NCBI GenBank assembly: GCA_003435055.1
Contig: QUMM01000006.1
Coordinates: forward strand, 1 to 64,000
Origin: Lachnospiraceae bacterium OF09-6
GTDB taxonomy: Bacteria > Bacillota > Clostridia > Lachnospirales > Lachnospiraceae
Reading direction: 5' to 3'
Length of the DNA: 64,000 nt
The translations under genes and the position numbers were made by a program. Below, piece by piece: positions 63,879-64,000 of the stretch (its first letter is position 1; each line of letters starts with the position of its first letter). The notes under the pieces are model-generated. The model saw nothing but the letters and a program-made list of their open reading frames with translations, made no database searches and was not told the DNA's origin.

Positions 63879-64000
63879 TCATTTTTTGCGCCGCCCTGTA
63901 TTTTCCGATCCCCGTACTTCTTCATGATAGAAATAGTCCACGATTACAGGATGACCTGGCTCTGCGCGGCCATAAGGCAGTTCGTTGTCTACAAAAGGAC
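63879..64000 (-). CDS. C-terminal end of a gene cut by the window edge
   Basis: The last 39 codons of a minus-strand gene (PFVDNELPYGRAEPGHPVIV, then DYFYHEEVRG, ending GRRKK). I do not recognise it. It lies next to the SIR2-like cluster but is separated by the Rrf2 remnant. Confidence 0.5.
   Translation of the reverse strand, partial: PFVDNELPYGRAEPGHPVIVDYFYHEEVRGSENTGRRKK

Overview
This window looks like a chromosomal segment from a spore-forming gut Firmicute, most likely a member of the Lachnospiraceae. The evidence is the sporulation genes (SpoIIQ-like and SpoIID side by side, and a DUF3794/LysM coat-morphogenesis protein), T-box leaders on ileS and metG, a HrcA/CIRCE heat-shock site, small families typical of that group (DUF4250, DUF1002, DUF624), and moderate-to-low GC. 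No rRNA and no species marker is visible, so I do not name a species. Almost every gene is on the minus strand; the plus strand carries plsC, a DUF624 gene, two tRNAs and decayed fragments.

Layout. 0.2-2 kb: an Rpn-type nuclease and a scrambled remnant. 2-15 kb: clpB with a coupled DUF4250 gene, a repeat-tailed amidase, an HD hydrolase, nickel-pincer cofactor genes larC and larB, endonuclease IV, a DUF362 ferredoxin-like protein, a GntR regulator, ispE, the spore protein, a lipoprotein and plsC. 15-32 kb: a DUF1002 protein, murF and ddl, a class Ic aminotransferase, serine acetyltransferase, tRNA-Phe and tRNA-Gly, the SpoIIQ/SpoIID pair, glgP, T-box-controlled ileS, a potassium channel and a DUF624 protein.

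32-44 kb is the most coherent accessory block. It has a complete RbsABC-type sugar ABC transporter, a short-chain dehydrogenase, a split DhaK/DhaL kinase and an RpiB-type isomerase. Together these match the known logic for tetritol (threitol/erythritol) breakdown through erythrulose and erythrulose phosphate. Upstream is a regulatory operon: a YesN-type response regulator, a YesM-type kinase without an extracellular sensor domain, and an RbsA paralogue that has lost the nucleotide-binding motifs in both halves. I infer that the dead ATPase links transporter state to the sensorless kinase, and I regard this as the best candidate for an undescribed system here.

44-54.8 kb: remnants (tRNA-Lys, WYL regulator), a lipase-like hydrolase, the rsmA-tatD-metG cluster with a T-box, a GGDEF-REC-HD-GYP protein, a zinc-finger-less DnaJ and two Hsp20 genes with a CIRCE site. 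55-64 kb is accessory and partly decayed: an IS1182-type remnant, a four-gene operon of hydrolases, a methyltransferase and a ketopantoate-reductase homologue, broken mobile-element genes, a DinJ/YafQ toxin-antitoxin pair, and a tandem of three SIR2-like genes (one intact, two broken) divergent from a damaged Rrf2 regulator.

Two cross-cutting points. First, clpB, murF, ddl, dhaK and dnaJ (twice) each carry single-base deletions, mostly in short homopolymers or repeats; restoring one base per site gives full-length proteins, so sequence error is the first explanation. Second, a 41-bp palindromic element occurs three times; two copies have perfect 8-bp direct repeats on their flanks, so it appears to be a very small mobile element.
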